The translations under genes and the position numbers were made by a program. This document shows positions 1 through 12,000 of a stretch of 64,000 nucleotides of DNA, piece by piece. Origin of the DNA: Rebecca billardiae RCC1528 (lineage: Eukaryota; Haptophyta); contig OZ251223.1 of assembly GCA_965240325.2 (NCBI GenBank), positions 1,302,001 to 1,366,000 on the forward strand, read 5' to 3'. The notes beneath the pieces are model-generated. The model did no database searches, had not been told where the DNA came from, and was given only the letters and a program-made list of their open reading frames with translations. How positions within the stretch are numbered: the first letter of the stretch is position 1; each line of letters starts with the position of its first letter.

Positions 1-3000
1 CGAGCCAGCCCGCCGCGACGCACTCGAACTGCGTGCTCAGCGCCTCGCCCGCCGCCGGCCGCACCGCGAGCCCGCCCCCGTACGGCGGTAGGTTCACACG
101 CACGCGCACGGCCGCGCGCGCCTCGCGCGAGGCAGAGCCTCGCACCGTGAGCTCGAAGACGTACGTCTCGCCGCCAGAGAGCGCGCCCGGGCGGAAGGCG
201 AGCGTGGGCAGGGCCGCGCCCGTCGTCGTCACACCGCCCGCGTCTTCCAGCTCGAGCCCGGCCGCACGCCGCACGCCGCCCGCGCCGAGCGTGTACGCAC
301 GCCATTCGAACGAAAACGCTTCATCGCCGCGCGCGGCGCGCGCGCGCGAGGCGGTGTCCAGTCTCGCCTGTAGGACGACTCGTCCCGAGCTGGGCGCGAG
401 CGCGTCCCAGTCCGGGTTGGAGACGGCGCCGCCGAGGGGCGCGAGCGAGAGCCTGGGCAGCGGCAGCCCGCCCGTCCCGTTCACCACCTCCACCGCCACC
501 GAGGTGCGCGCGTTCGGCAGGTCCGGCGCGCTCAGCGTGGCACCGACCATGTACCAGCCTGCGCCGAGCGCGCCGGCCGGGAGGCGGAGCACGGCCGACG
601 CGGCGAGCGAGCCGTTGGGCAGCGCGAGCGGCGGCCCCACCGCCGCGGGCGCGCCGCCGCCGCCCGCGGGCGCGCTCGCGACCCGCACGTCCCACGCCCA
701 GCGCAGGTGCGAGCCTGCCGGCACCGACGCGGCGGGCGGCATGTTCGGGTCGTGCGAGGCCGAGGCATCGAGCTCGAGCGGCGCGGACGCGTCGACGCGG
801 CGGTCGCCGCCGGCGAGGAGGAGGACGAGCGGCAGCGTGCGCACGACGAGCACGCACCGCGCCTCCGCCGCCGCCGCGCCCGCCGCCGCCTCCGCCATCG
901 CCGCGGCCACGCCCAGCTCGTACCGGCGGCCGGCGCGCAGCGCGTGCGCAGGCAGCGACAGCGCCGCGCCGCGCGCGCTCGGCGCCGGCAGCTCGGGCCA
1001 CGGCTCCGCGGCGGTGTCGTTGAGCGGCGCGCCCGCCGCGTCGAAGACGCCGCGCAGGGTCCACGCGAACGCCACGCGCGCGCCCCCCGCCCAGCACGGC
1101 GCGAGGCTCGCGCGCGCCAGCAGCGTCGTGCGCGCGTCCGGCCTCACCGCGCGCTCGGCCGGGCCGTCGATGTCGACGGTCGGCGGCGCGCCCGGCGCGC
1201 GCGCGACGGTGACAAAGGCGGGTGCGGACCAAGCGGACGCGCCGAGCGGCGCGGCGGCGGGGTCGGCGCCCGGCTCGGCCAGCGCGTCGAAGCTCGCGCG
1301 CACGCGCATCGCAAACGTGTACCCGGCCGAGCCCGCGGGCGACGCGGCGGGCAGCCCTCGCACCGTGGGCGCGGCGGTTGTCAGCGGCAGCGATCGCAGC
1401 GCGGCGTCGATCTGCGCAGCGCCCTCTGCGTCCGAGAGTGCGCGCGCGAGACGCCACTCGTACTGCAGGCCGAACGCGCCGCCGCCGCCACTCGAGCCGC
1501 TGCCGTCGAGCGCGACGCTCTCACCCGGGCACGACGACACCGTGCGCGGCGCGCGCAGCTCAGGCACGAGCTCCGGGCACGCGCCGAGCGCGCCGCACGG
1601 CGCGTCTGCGTCGATGGCCACTGTGGAGCTGTTGAGACGGAGCGTGGCGCAGAGGGCGGGGGCGGAGGCGCACTCCGCGGGGCGCACCGCGCCCGCGCGC
1701 ACGCCGACCACGTCGCCAGGCCGCACCGCCGCGCCCGCGCCCAGCCGCACCGCGAGCGTCGACGCGTCCGGCCAGTAGCACGCGGCCGAGGCGGCGGCGC
1801 CCGCGCGCGCGGGGTCGGCGTCGGCGTCGGCAGCGACGAGCGCGAGAGTGCGCGCGTCAAGCACCGCGGCGCAGTCGCCCACGCCGCCGCCCATGCCGGC
1901 GCGGTCGGTCTCGCGCCCCGCGTCGAAGCGGAGCAGCAGCAGCTCCACGCCCGCCGCGCGCAGCCCGCCGCCGTCCCCCGAGCTGCCCGCGACGAAACTC
2001 GCCCCCTCGAGCACCGGCGCGTGAGGGCCGTCCGTGAGCTCAAAGTACACGGCCCCCGGCCCGCCGCGCCGCGCGGGCGCGAACTGCTGGCCGTTGAGCG
2101 AGACAAGGAGCTGCGCCGGGCCGGGAGGGCCGTGCGGCGCGCGCACCACCGCCCAGTCCCCGCCCGGGCTCAGCTCGAGCGGCGCGGCCGCCGCGTGCTC
2201 CCGGCCGAACGCGAAGGCGAGCAAATGGCCCAGCCCGGCCGAGGCCAGCTCGGCAAAGCCCGAGCCGTACACCGTCACGCTCGTGTGCAGCGCCGGGCCG
2301 GCCGCGGGGACCACGGCCGTCACGTTGGGCGGCGCGTACGCGCGGAAGGGCGCCGCCGACGCGCTGCGCCCGAGCAGGCCCGCGCCGGCGGCGGACGTGC
2401 CGTTGCCGCCCGCCGTGCCGTTCGTGCCGTTGGCCGCGCCCGCGCCGCCGTCGCCGGCCGCGGCGGCGGCGGCCATGCTGGCCTCGGACCAGATCGCAAT
2501 CTCGACGCTCAGCGCGCCGGGCGCGCCGAGCGCGGGCAGGGTGCACGCGGCGCGGCTCGTGCCGTTGCGCGGCGGCAGCACCGTCGCGCCCGCCGCGCAC
2601 CCCGCGCCCAGCGCCGGCAGCACGCAGCACAGCGACAGCCCACGCCCGGCCAGCAGCCCGCGGTCCCAGCCTTGCCCCTCAAGGGTGACGACGGTGCCGC
2701 CGCCCACCGGGCCGGCGGCGGGGCCGAGCGCGCGCACGGCGAGCGCGGACGGGTCGAAGACGCGAAGCACGGGCGCGCCGAACAGCGTCGGCGCCGCGCG
2801 CGCCTCGCCGCCGCCCGCGCCGCCCAGCCACAGCGCCAGCGCGTACGAGCCCTCGCCCAACCCGCCGGCCAGCTCGCAGCTCGCCGACCCGTCCGAGAGC
2901 ACCGCCGCGGCCGAGGTGGCGGCGGGCGCGAGGCCGGCGAGGATCTCGTCGTCGGACGGCGCGGCGCCGCCGGGCGCGGCGGCGTACAGTGCGCAGTACG

Positions 3001-6000
3001 AGCGGCCCGCGCCCACCGCACGGCCGAAGCCCACGCCGCTCAGTGTGAGCACGCGCGCAGACGCGCCGCCGCCACCGTCCGCACTGCCGCCCGCCGCCGC
3101 GCCGCCCAGGGGCACGGCGCCGGGCTCGGCCGAGAGCAGCAGCGAGCTGAAGGAGGCCCAGGGCGGGAACGACGGCGGCGGCGCGAGCGGGGGCGGCGCG
3201 GGCGGAGGCGGCGGCGAGGGCGGCGGCGAGGGCGGCAGCGAGGGCGGCGGGCTGGGTGGCGGGCTCGGCGGTGACGCCGGCGGAAAGCTCGGCGGTGGTG
3301 ACGGTGGTGGCGACGGTGGAGGGCTCGGGGGCGGAAACGGCGGTGGGCTGGGCGGCGGGCTCGGCGGAGGGCTTGGCGGAGGGCTCGGTGGCGGCGGAGA
3401 CGGCGGCGGCGACGGTGGTGGTGATGGTGGCGGCGAAGGCGGCGGCGCGGGCGGCGGGCTCGCCGGCGGGCTCGGCGGTGGGCTCGGCGGCGGCGATGGC
3501 GGCGGGCTTGGCGGTGGCTGCAACGGAGGCGGGCTCGGCGGCGGGCTTGGTGGCGGCGCCGGTGGCGGGCTCGGCGGCGGCGATGGCGGCGGCGGGGATG
3601 GCGGCGGGCTTGGCGGCGGCGATGGCGGCGGCAAAGGTGGCGGGCTCGGAGGCGGACTTGGCGGCGGCAGTGGCGGCAAACGCGGCGGGGGCGAGGGCGG
3701 CGGCGAGGGCGGCGGATTCGGCGGCGGGCTCGGCGGTAGCAATGGCGGCGGGCTCGGCGGAGGCGAGGGCGGCGGCGATGGCGGGGGAACCGGCGGCGGG
3801 CTCGGTGGCGGGCTCGGTGGCGGGCTCGGTGGTGGGCTCGGCGGTGACGGCGGCGTGAATGGCTCCATGCGCGGCGGCGGCGGCGGCATCGGCGGTGGCG
3901 CGGGTGGCGGTGCCGGCGGCGGGGAGGGCGGGGGGCTCGGCGGGGGCGCCGGCGACACAGCGGGCGGCGGGCTTGGCGGCGGCGATGGCGGGGGCACAGG
4001 CGGCGGGTTCGGTGGTGGCGATGGTGGTGGCACCGGCAGTGGGCTCGGCGGTGGGCTCGGCGGGGGTGACGGCGGTGGGCTGGGCGGCGGGATCGGCGGC
4101 GGGATCGGCGGTGGACTTGGCGGCGGCAACGGCGGCGAAGGCGGCGGAGGCGAAGGCGGCGTCGACGGTGGCGGGCTGGGCGGCGGGCTGGGCGGCGGGC
4201 TGGGCGGCGGGCTCGGCGGAGGCGACGGTGGCGGCGATGGCGGGGGAACCGGCGGCGGGCTCGGTGGCGGGCTCGGTGGCGGGCTCGGTGGTGGGCTCGG
4301 CGGTGACGGCGGCGTGAATGGCTCCATGCGCGGCGGCGGCGGCGGCATCGGCGGTGGCGCGGGTGGCGGTGCCGGCGGCGGGGAGGGCGGGGGGCTCGGC
4401 GGGGGCGCCGGCGACACAGTGGGCGGCGGGCTTGGCGGCGATGATGGCGGCGGGCTTGGCGGCGGCATTGGGGGTGGGCTCGGCGGCGGCAAAGGGGGCA
4501 GGCCGGGCGGCGGGCTCGGCGGCGGGCCGGGCGGCGGGGACGGCGGCGGGCTCGGCCGTGGGCTCGGCGGTGGGCTCGGCGGCGGCGACGGTGGTGGGTT
4601 AGGTGCCGCATCTGGCGGCGGGCTGGGTGGTGGGCGTGGCTGTGGCGGGCTGGGCGGTGGACTGCCCGGCGGCGGGCTCGGCGGCGGGCTCGGCGGTGGG
4701 CTCGGCGGCGGACTGGGCGGCGGAGATGGGTGCGGGCTCGGCGGTGGCGATGGCGGCGGGCGAGGCGGCGGCGTGGGCGGCGATGATGGCGGCGGGCTTG
4801 GCGGCAGCATTGGGGGTGGGCTCGGCGGCGGCAAAGGGGGCGATCCGGGCGGCGGCGACGGCGGCGGGCTCGGCGGCGGGCTCGGCGGCGGGCTCGGCGG
4901 CAAAGACGGCGGTGGGGTCGGTGGCGGCGAAGGTGGCGGAAGTGGCGGTGGACTGGGCGGGTGTGATGGCGGTGGGCTCGGGGGCGGGCTCGGCGGCGCC
5001 GGCGGTGGGAGTGGCTGCGTGCGCGGCGGCGGCGGGGGCGCATGCGGGCTCGGCGGCGGGCTTGGCGGCGGCGAGGGCGGCGGCGCGGGCGGCGGAGACG
5101 GTGGCGAGCTAGGTGGCGCGCCAGGAGGGAAGCTGGGTGGTGGCCTGGGCGGAGGTGGTGGCGGCGAAGTCGGAGTTGGGCTGGGCGGCGGCGACGGCGG
5201 TGGTAGAGGCGGAGGCGACGGCGGGGCCGACGGTGGCGGCGAAGGTGGTGGCGAGGGCGGAGGTGGGCTTGGGGGCGGGCGAGGTGGTGGCAATGGCGGA
5301 GAGCTGGGCGGCGGGGAAGGCGGTGGGCTTGGCGGCGGCGAGGGCGGTGGCGAAGGTGGCGGCGACGGCGCTGGGCTCGGCGGCGGGCTCGGCGGAGGGC
5401 TCGGCGGCGGGCTGGGCGGCGGCGGGCTGGGCGGTGGCGATGGTGGCGGCGAGGGCGGCGGTCCCGGCGGCGGCGAGGGCGGTGGGCTCGGCGGCGCGGC
5501 CGGCGGTGGGCTCGGCGGCGAGCTCGGCGGCGGAGGCGACGGCGGTGGACTGGGTGGCGGCGCGGGCGGCGGGCTCGGCGGCGGCGACGGCGGCAAGCCG
5601 GGCGGCGGCGACGGTGGCGGCGACGGCGGTGGCGTGGGTGGCAGCGAGGGCGGCGGGCTGGGTGGCGGCGATGGCGGCGGCAACGGTGGCGGTGGACTGG
5701 GCGGCGGGCTGGGTGGAGGCGACGGCGGTGGTGATGGGGGCGGCAAGGGTTGCGGCGGGCTCGGCGGGGGCGAGGGCGGAGGCAAAGGCAGCGGGCTCGG
5801 CGGTGGGTTTGGCGGCAGTGACGGCGGCGGGCTCGGCGGAGGTGACGGCGGTGGGATTGGCGGCGGGCTGGGCGGCGGCCTGGGCGGTGGCAAAGGTGGC
5901 GGCCTGGGCGGTGGCGGGCTCGGCGGCGGGCTGGGCGGCGGTGCCGGCGGTGGGCTTGGGGGCGGCGAGGGCGGCGGCATGGGCGGCGGGCTCGGTGGCG

Positions 6001-9000
6001 GCCCCGGCGGTGGGCTGGGCGGCGGCGACGGTGGCGGCGCGGGCGGTGGGCTGGGCGGCGGACTTGGCGGTGGTGGGCTTGGCGGCGGGCTCGGGGGTAG
6101 CGAGGGCGGTGGTGAGGGTGGTGGCGATGGCGGCGGGCTCGGTGGGGGGCTCGGAGGCAGCGATGGCGGCGGCGATGGCGGCGGGCTGGGCGGTAGAACG
6201 GGCGGTGGAGACGGAGGTGGAGACGGCGGCGGCGTTGGCGGCGGCGTTGGCGGTGGCGAGGGCGGCGGGCTTGGCGGGGGCGGACTCGGCGGCGGGGTTG
6301 GTGGTGGGCTCGGCGGTGGCGCGGGCGGCGGGCCGGGCGGCGGGCTGGGCGGCGGGCCGGGCGGCGGCGAGGGCGGCGTCGTCGGTGGCGGGCTTGGTGG
6401 CGGGCTCGGCGGCGGCGAGGGCGGTGGGCTCGGCGGTGGCGAGGGCGGCGGCGATGGCGGCGGGCTGGGCGGTGGCAAGGGGGGCGGGCTGGGCGGCGGT
6501 GAGGGTGGCGGGATAGGCGGCGGCGACGGCGGCGGCGATGGTGGTGGCGACGGCGGTTGTGAGGGCGGCGGGCTCGGCGGCGGGCTCGGCGGCGGGTTCG
6601 GCGGCGGGCTCGGCGGCGGCGACGGGGGTGGCGCCGGCGGCGGGCTCGGCGGTGGGCTCGGCGGCGGCGAGGGCGGAGGGCTTGGCGGCGGACTCGGTGG
6701 CGGCGGCGAGGGTGGCGGTGAGGGCGGCGGGCTCGGCGGCGGCAAGGGCGGTGGCGCAGGCGGCGGGCTGGGTGGCGGGCTGGGTGGAGGCGATGGCGGG
6801 GTCGACGGTGGCGGGCTGGGCGGCGGGGATGGCGGCGGGGACGGAGGCGGCGGCGAGGGTGGCGGCGAGGGCGGCGGCGCAGGCGGCGGGCTCGGCGGCG
6901 GGCTCGGCGGTGGCGGCAAGGGCGGAGGCGACGGCGGCGGGCTTGGCGGCGGGCGTGGCGGTGGCGACGGCGGCGGCGGCGACGGCGGGGGCGACGGCGG
7001 CGGAGACGGCGGCGGGCTTGGCGGCGGACTGGGCGGCGGCGGGGAGGGTGGCGGCGACGGAGGCGGGCTGGGCGGTGGCGACGGCGGCGGGCTCGGCGGC
7101 GTGCTCGGCGGTGGGCTCGGCGGCGGCAAGGGCGGTGGCGGTGACGGCGGAGGGGACGGCGGCGGGCTCGGCGGCGGGCTTGGCGGCGATGTCGGCGGCG
7201 GCGACGGCGGTGGGCTCGGCGGTGGGCTCGGCGGCGGAGAGGGCGGCGGGCTGGGCGGAGGTGATGGCGGCGGTGCTGGAGGTCGGCTTGGCGGCGGACT
7301 TGGCGGTGGAGATGGCGGCGGCGATGGCGGCGGCGACGGTGGCGGGCTGGGCGGTGGGCTGGGCGGCGGTGGCGATGGCGGCGGGCTCGGCGGCGGGCTC
7401 GGCGGCGGGCTCGGCGGCGGGCTCGGCGGCGGAGACGGCGGCGGGCTCGGCGGCGGGCTCGGTGGCGGCGGAGATGGCGGCGGCGACGGTGGTGGTGATG
7501 GTGGCGGCGATGGCGGCGGCGCGGGCGGCGGGCTCGGCGGCGGGCTCGGCGGCGGGCTCGGCGGCGGTGACGGTGGCGGTGACGGCGGCGGCGAGGGTGG
7601 AGGGCTCGGGGGCGGGCTCGGCGGCGGCGATGGCGGAGGGCTGGGCGGTGGGCTGGGGGGCGGAGGCGACGGCGGCGGGCTGGGTGGCGGGCTGGGCGGC
7701 GGGCTGGGCGGTGGCGATGGCGGCGGGTCGGGCGGCGGGCTGGGCGGCGGCGAAGGTGGCGGCGACGGTGGTGGCGACGGTGGCGGGCTCGGCGGCGGGC
7801 TCGGCGGTGGGCTCGGCGGCGGGCTCGGTGGTGGGCTCGGTGGTGGGCTGGGCGGGGGCGGCGACGGCGGCGGGCTGGGCGGCGGGCTCGGTGGCGGCGA
7901 GGGCGGCGGCGCCGGCGGCGGGCTGGGCGGCGGTGAGGGCGGAGGCAAAGGCGGTGGCGACGGCGGCGGGGACGGCGGTGGCGACGGTGGAGGCGACGGA
8001 GGCGGCGATGGCGGGGGACTGGGCGGTGGGCTGGGCGGTGGGCTGGGCGGCGGTGGAGACGGCGGCGGGCTGGGCGGTGGGCTCGGCGGCGGGCTTGGCG
8101 GAGGCAGCGGCGGTGGACTTGGCGGTGGGCTGGGCGGCGGCGACGGTGGCGGCGACGGTGGTGGCGACGGCGGCGGGCTCGGCGGTGGCGACGGCGGCGG
8201 GCTCGGCGGTGGGCTCGGCGGCGGGCTCGGCGGTGGGCTGGGCGGGGGTGGCGACGGCGGCGGAGACGGCGGTGGGCTTGGTGGCGGCGATGGCGGCGGC
8301 GCGGGCGGCGGGCTCGGCGGCGGCGAGGGCGGCGGCGAAGGCGGTGGCAACGGTGGCGGTGACGGCGGCGGTGACGGCGGCGGGCTCGGGGGCGGGCTCG
8401 GCGGCGGCGATGGCGGAGGGCTGGGCGGTGGGCTGGGTGGCGGTGGCGACGGTGGCGGGCTGGGAGGCGGACTTGGTGGCGGGCTGGGCGGTGGCGATGG
8501 CGGTGGGCTGGGCGGCGGGCTCGGCGGCGGCGACGGTGGCGGCGACGGTGGCGGCGACGGTGGTGGCGACGGTGGCGGGCTCGGCGGCGGGCTCGGCGGC
8601 GGGCTTGGAGGTGGTCTTGGTGGAGGGCTTGGCGGCGGCGGAGACGGTGGCGGCGACGGTGGTGGTGACGGTGGCGGCGATGGCGGCGGCGCAGGCGGTG
8701 GGCTCGGCGGCGGGCTCGGCGGCGGGCTCGGCGGCGGAGACGGCGGCGGAGACGGCGGCGGCGACGGTGGTGGGCTTGGTGGCGGACTCGGTGGCGGCGA
8801 TGGCGGAGGGCTGGGAGGTGGGCTGGGGGGCGGAGGCGACGGCGGCGGCGACGGCGGCGGACTCGGTGGCGGGCTGGGTGGTGGCAATGGCGGCGGGCTC
8901 GGCGGCTGGCTTGGCGGCGGCGACGGTGGCGGCGACGGTGGTGGCGATGGCGGCGGGCTCGGAGGCGGGCTCGGCGGTGGGATCGGCGGCGGGCTCGGAG

Positions 9001-12000
9001 GTGGGCTTGGTGGAGGGCTTGGCGGCGGCGGAGATGGCGGCGGCGACGGTGGTGGTGACGGTGGCGGCGATGGCGGCGGCGCCGGCGGTGGGCTCGGCGG
9101 CGGGCTCGGCGGCGGGCTCGGCGGCGGAGATGGCGGCGGCGACGGTGGCGGCGACGGTGGTGGGCTCGGTGGCGGGCTCGGTGGCGGCGAGGGTGGAGGG
9201 CTGGGCGGTGGGCTGGGTGGCGGGGGCGACGGCGGCGGGCTGGGCGGCGGGCTGGGCGGCGGGCTGGGCGGCGGCGACGGTGGCGGGCTGGGCGGTGGAC
9301 TGGGCGGTGGCGACGGTGGCGGCGACGGCGGCGGGCTGGGCGGCGGGCTGGGCGGCGGCGAAGGTGGCGGCAACGGCGGCGGGCTCGGCGGCGGGCTCGG
9401 CGGCGGGCTCGGCGGCGGGCTCGGCGGCGGGCTCGGAGGTGGGCTCGGTGGGGGGCTGGGCGGGGGCGGCGACGGCGGTGGAGACGGCGGCGGGCTCGGT
9501 GGTGGCGAGGGCGGTGGCGCCGGGGGAGGCTTGGGTGGCGGCGAGGGCGGAGGCAAAGGCGGTGGCGACGGTGGCGGGGACGGCGGTGGCGACGGTGGTG
9601 GCGACGGAGGCGGCGATGGCGGTGGACTGGGCGGTGGGCTGGGCGGTGGGCTCGGTGGCGGCGGTGACGGGGGCGGGCTGGGCGGTGGGCTCGGCGGCGG
9701 GCTTGGTGGAGGCAACGGCGGCGGGCTTGGCGGCGGGCTCGGCGGCGGGCTCGGCGGCGGCGACGGTGGAGGCGATGGCGGCGGGCTCGGCGGCGGAGAT
9801 GGCGGTGGGCTCGGCGGAGGGCTCGGCGGAGGGCTCGGCGGAGGGCTCGGCGGTGGCGGAGATGGCGGCGGAGACGGTGGTGGTGACGGTGGCGGCGATG
9901 GCGGCGGCGCGGGCGGCGGGCTCGGCGGCGGACTCGGCGGCGGGCTCGGCGGCGGGCTCGGCGGCGGTGACGGCGGCGGTGACGGCGGCGGGCTCGGGGG
10001 CGGGCTCGGCGGCGGCGATGGCGGAGGGCTGGGCGGTGGGCTGGGAGGCGGAGGCGAGGGGGGCGGGCTCGGCGGCGGGCTAGGCGGCGGGCTGGGCGGT
10101 GGCGATGGAGGCGGGCTGGGCGGCGGGCTCGGCGGCGGCGAAGGTGGCGGCGACGGTGGTGGCGACGGCGGCGGGCTCGGCGGTGGGCTCGGCGGTGGGC
10201 TCGGCGGTGGGCTCGGCGGCGGGCTCGGCGGTGGGCTGGGCGGGGGTGGCGACGGCGGCGGAGACGGCGGCGGGCTTGGTGGCGGCGAGGGCGGCGGCGC
10301 TGGCGGCGGGCTGGGCGGCGGCGAGGGCGGAGGCGAAGGCGGTGGCGACGGCGGCGGGGACGGCGGTGGCGACGGTGGCGGCGACGGCGGAGGTGATGGC
10401 GGTGGACTGGGTGGTGGGCTGGGCGGTGGGCTCGGTGGCGGCGGTGACGGGGGCGGGCTGGGCGGTGGGCTCGGCGGCGGACTGGGCGGCGGCGACGGCG
10501 GCGGGCTCGGCGGCGGAGATGGAGGTGGGCTGGGCGGCGGGCTCGGCGGCGGGCTCGGCGGCGGGCTCGGCGGAGGGCTCGGTGGCGGCGGGGATGGTGG
10601 CGGCGACGGTGGTGGTGACGGTGGTGGCGATGGCGGCGGCGCGGGCGGCGGGCTCGGCGGCGGGCTGGGTGGCGGGCTCGGCGGGGGAGATGGCGGCGGT
10701 GACGGTGGTGGCGAGGGCGGTGGGCTCGGTGGCGGACTTGGTGGAGGCGATGGCGGAGGGCTGGGCGGTGGGCTGGGGGGCGGAGGCGACGGCGGCGGGC
10801 TGGGCGGCGGGCTGGGCGGCGGGCTGGGCGGTGGCGATGGCGGCGGGCTGGGCGGCGGGCTCGGCGGCGGTGACGGTGGTGGCGACGGTGGCGGCGATGG
10901 CGGCGGGCTCGGCGGCGGGCTCGGCGGCGGGCTCGGCGGTGGGCTGGGCGGCGGGCTCGGTGGCGGGCTGGGGGGCGGCGGCGACGGGGGCGGCGAAGGC
11001 GGCGGCGACGGTGGCGGTGAGGGCGGTGGCCCCGGCGGTGGGCTGGGAGGCGGCGAGGGCGGCGGCGAGGGCGGCGGCGATGGCGGTGGACTGGGCGGTG
11101 GGCTGGGCGGCGGGCTGGGCGGCGGCGGTGAAGGAGGCGGGCTGGGTGGTGGGCTCGGCGGCGGGCTCGGCGGAGGCAACGGCGGCGGGCTGGGCGGCGG
11201 GCTAGGCGGTGGGCTCGGCGGCGGCGACGGAGGGGGCGATGGCGGCGGGCTCGGAGGCGGTGACGGCGGTGGGCTGGGCGGCGGGCTGGGCGGCGGGCTC
11301 GGTGGCGGGCTCGGCGGCGGCGGTGACGGCGGCGGCGACGGTGGCGGTGATGGCGGCGGCGACGGCGGCGGCGAAGGCGGCGGGCTCGGCGGCGGGCTTG
11401 GCGGTGGGCTCGGCGGCGGAGACGGTGGCGGCGACGGCGGCGGCGAAGGTGGCGGGCTCGGGGGCGGGCTCGGCGGCGGCGATGGCGGAGGGCTGGGCGG
11501 TGGGCTGGGGGGCGGAGGCGAGGGGGGCGGGCTCGGCGGCGGGCTCGGCGGCGGGCTCGGCGGAGGCGATGGCGGGGGGGTGGGCGGCGGGCTCGGCGGC
11601 GGCGACGGTGGCGGCGACGGTGGTGGCGAAGGTGGCGGGCTCGGCGGCGGGCTCGGCGGCGGCGGAGACGGCGGTGGAGACGGCGGCGGGCTCGGTGGTG
11701 GCGAGGGCGGCGGCGCCGGGGGAGGGCTGGGTGGCGGCGATGGCGGTGGCGACGGCGGCGGCGATGGCGGAGGGGACGGCGGTGGCGACGGTGGAGGCGA
11801 TGGCGGCGGCGACGGCGGTGGACTGGGCGGTGGGCTCGGTGGTGGGCTGGGCGGCGGCGGCGACGGAGGCGGGCTGGGCGGTGGGCTCGGCGGCGGGCTC
11901 GGCGGCGGCGACGGTGGCGGGCTGGGTGGCGGGCTCGGCGGGGGGCTCGGAGGAGGGGACGGTGGCGGCGACGGCGGCGGGCTCGGCGGCGGGCTGGGCG

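Noticed and set aside
33-3274. Plus-strand Arg/Ala/Pro-rich frames at the left edge
   Set aside because: Antisense to the IPT/REJ coding region; composition is only the complement of GC-rich codons.
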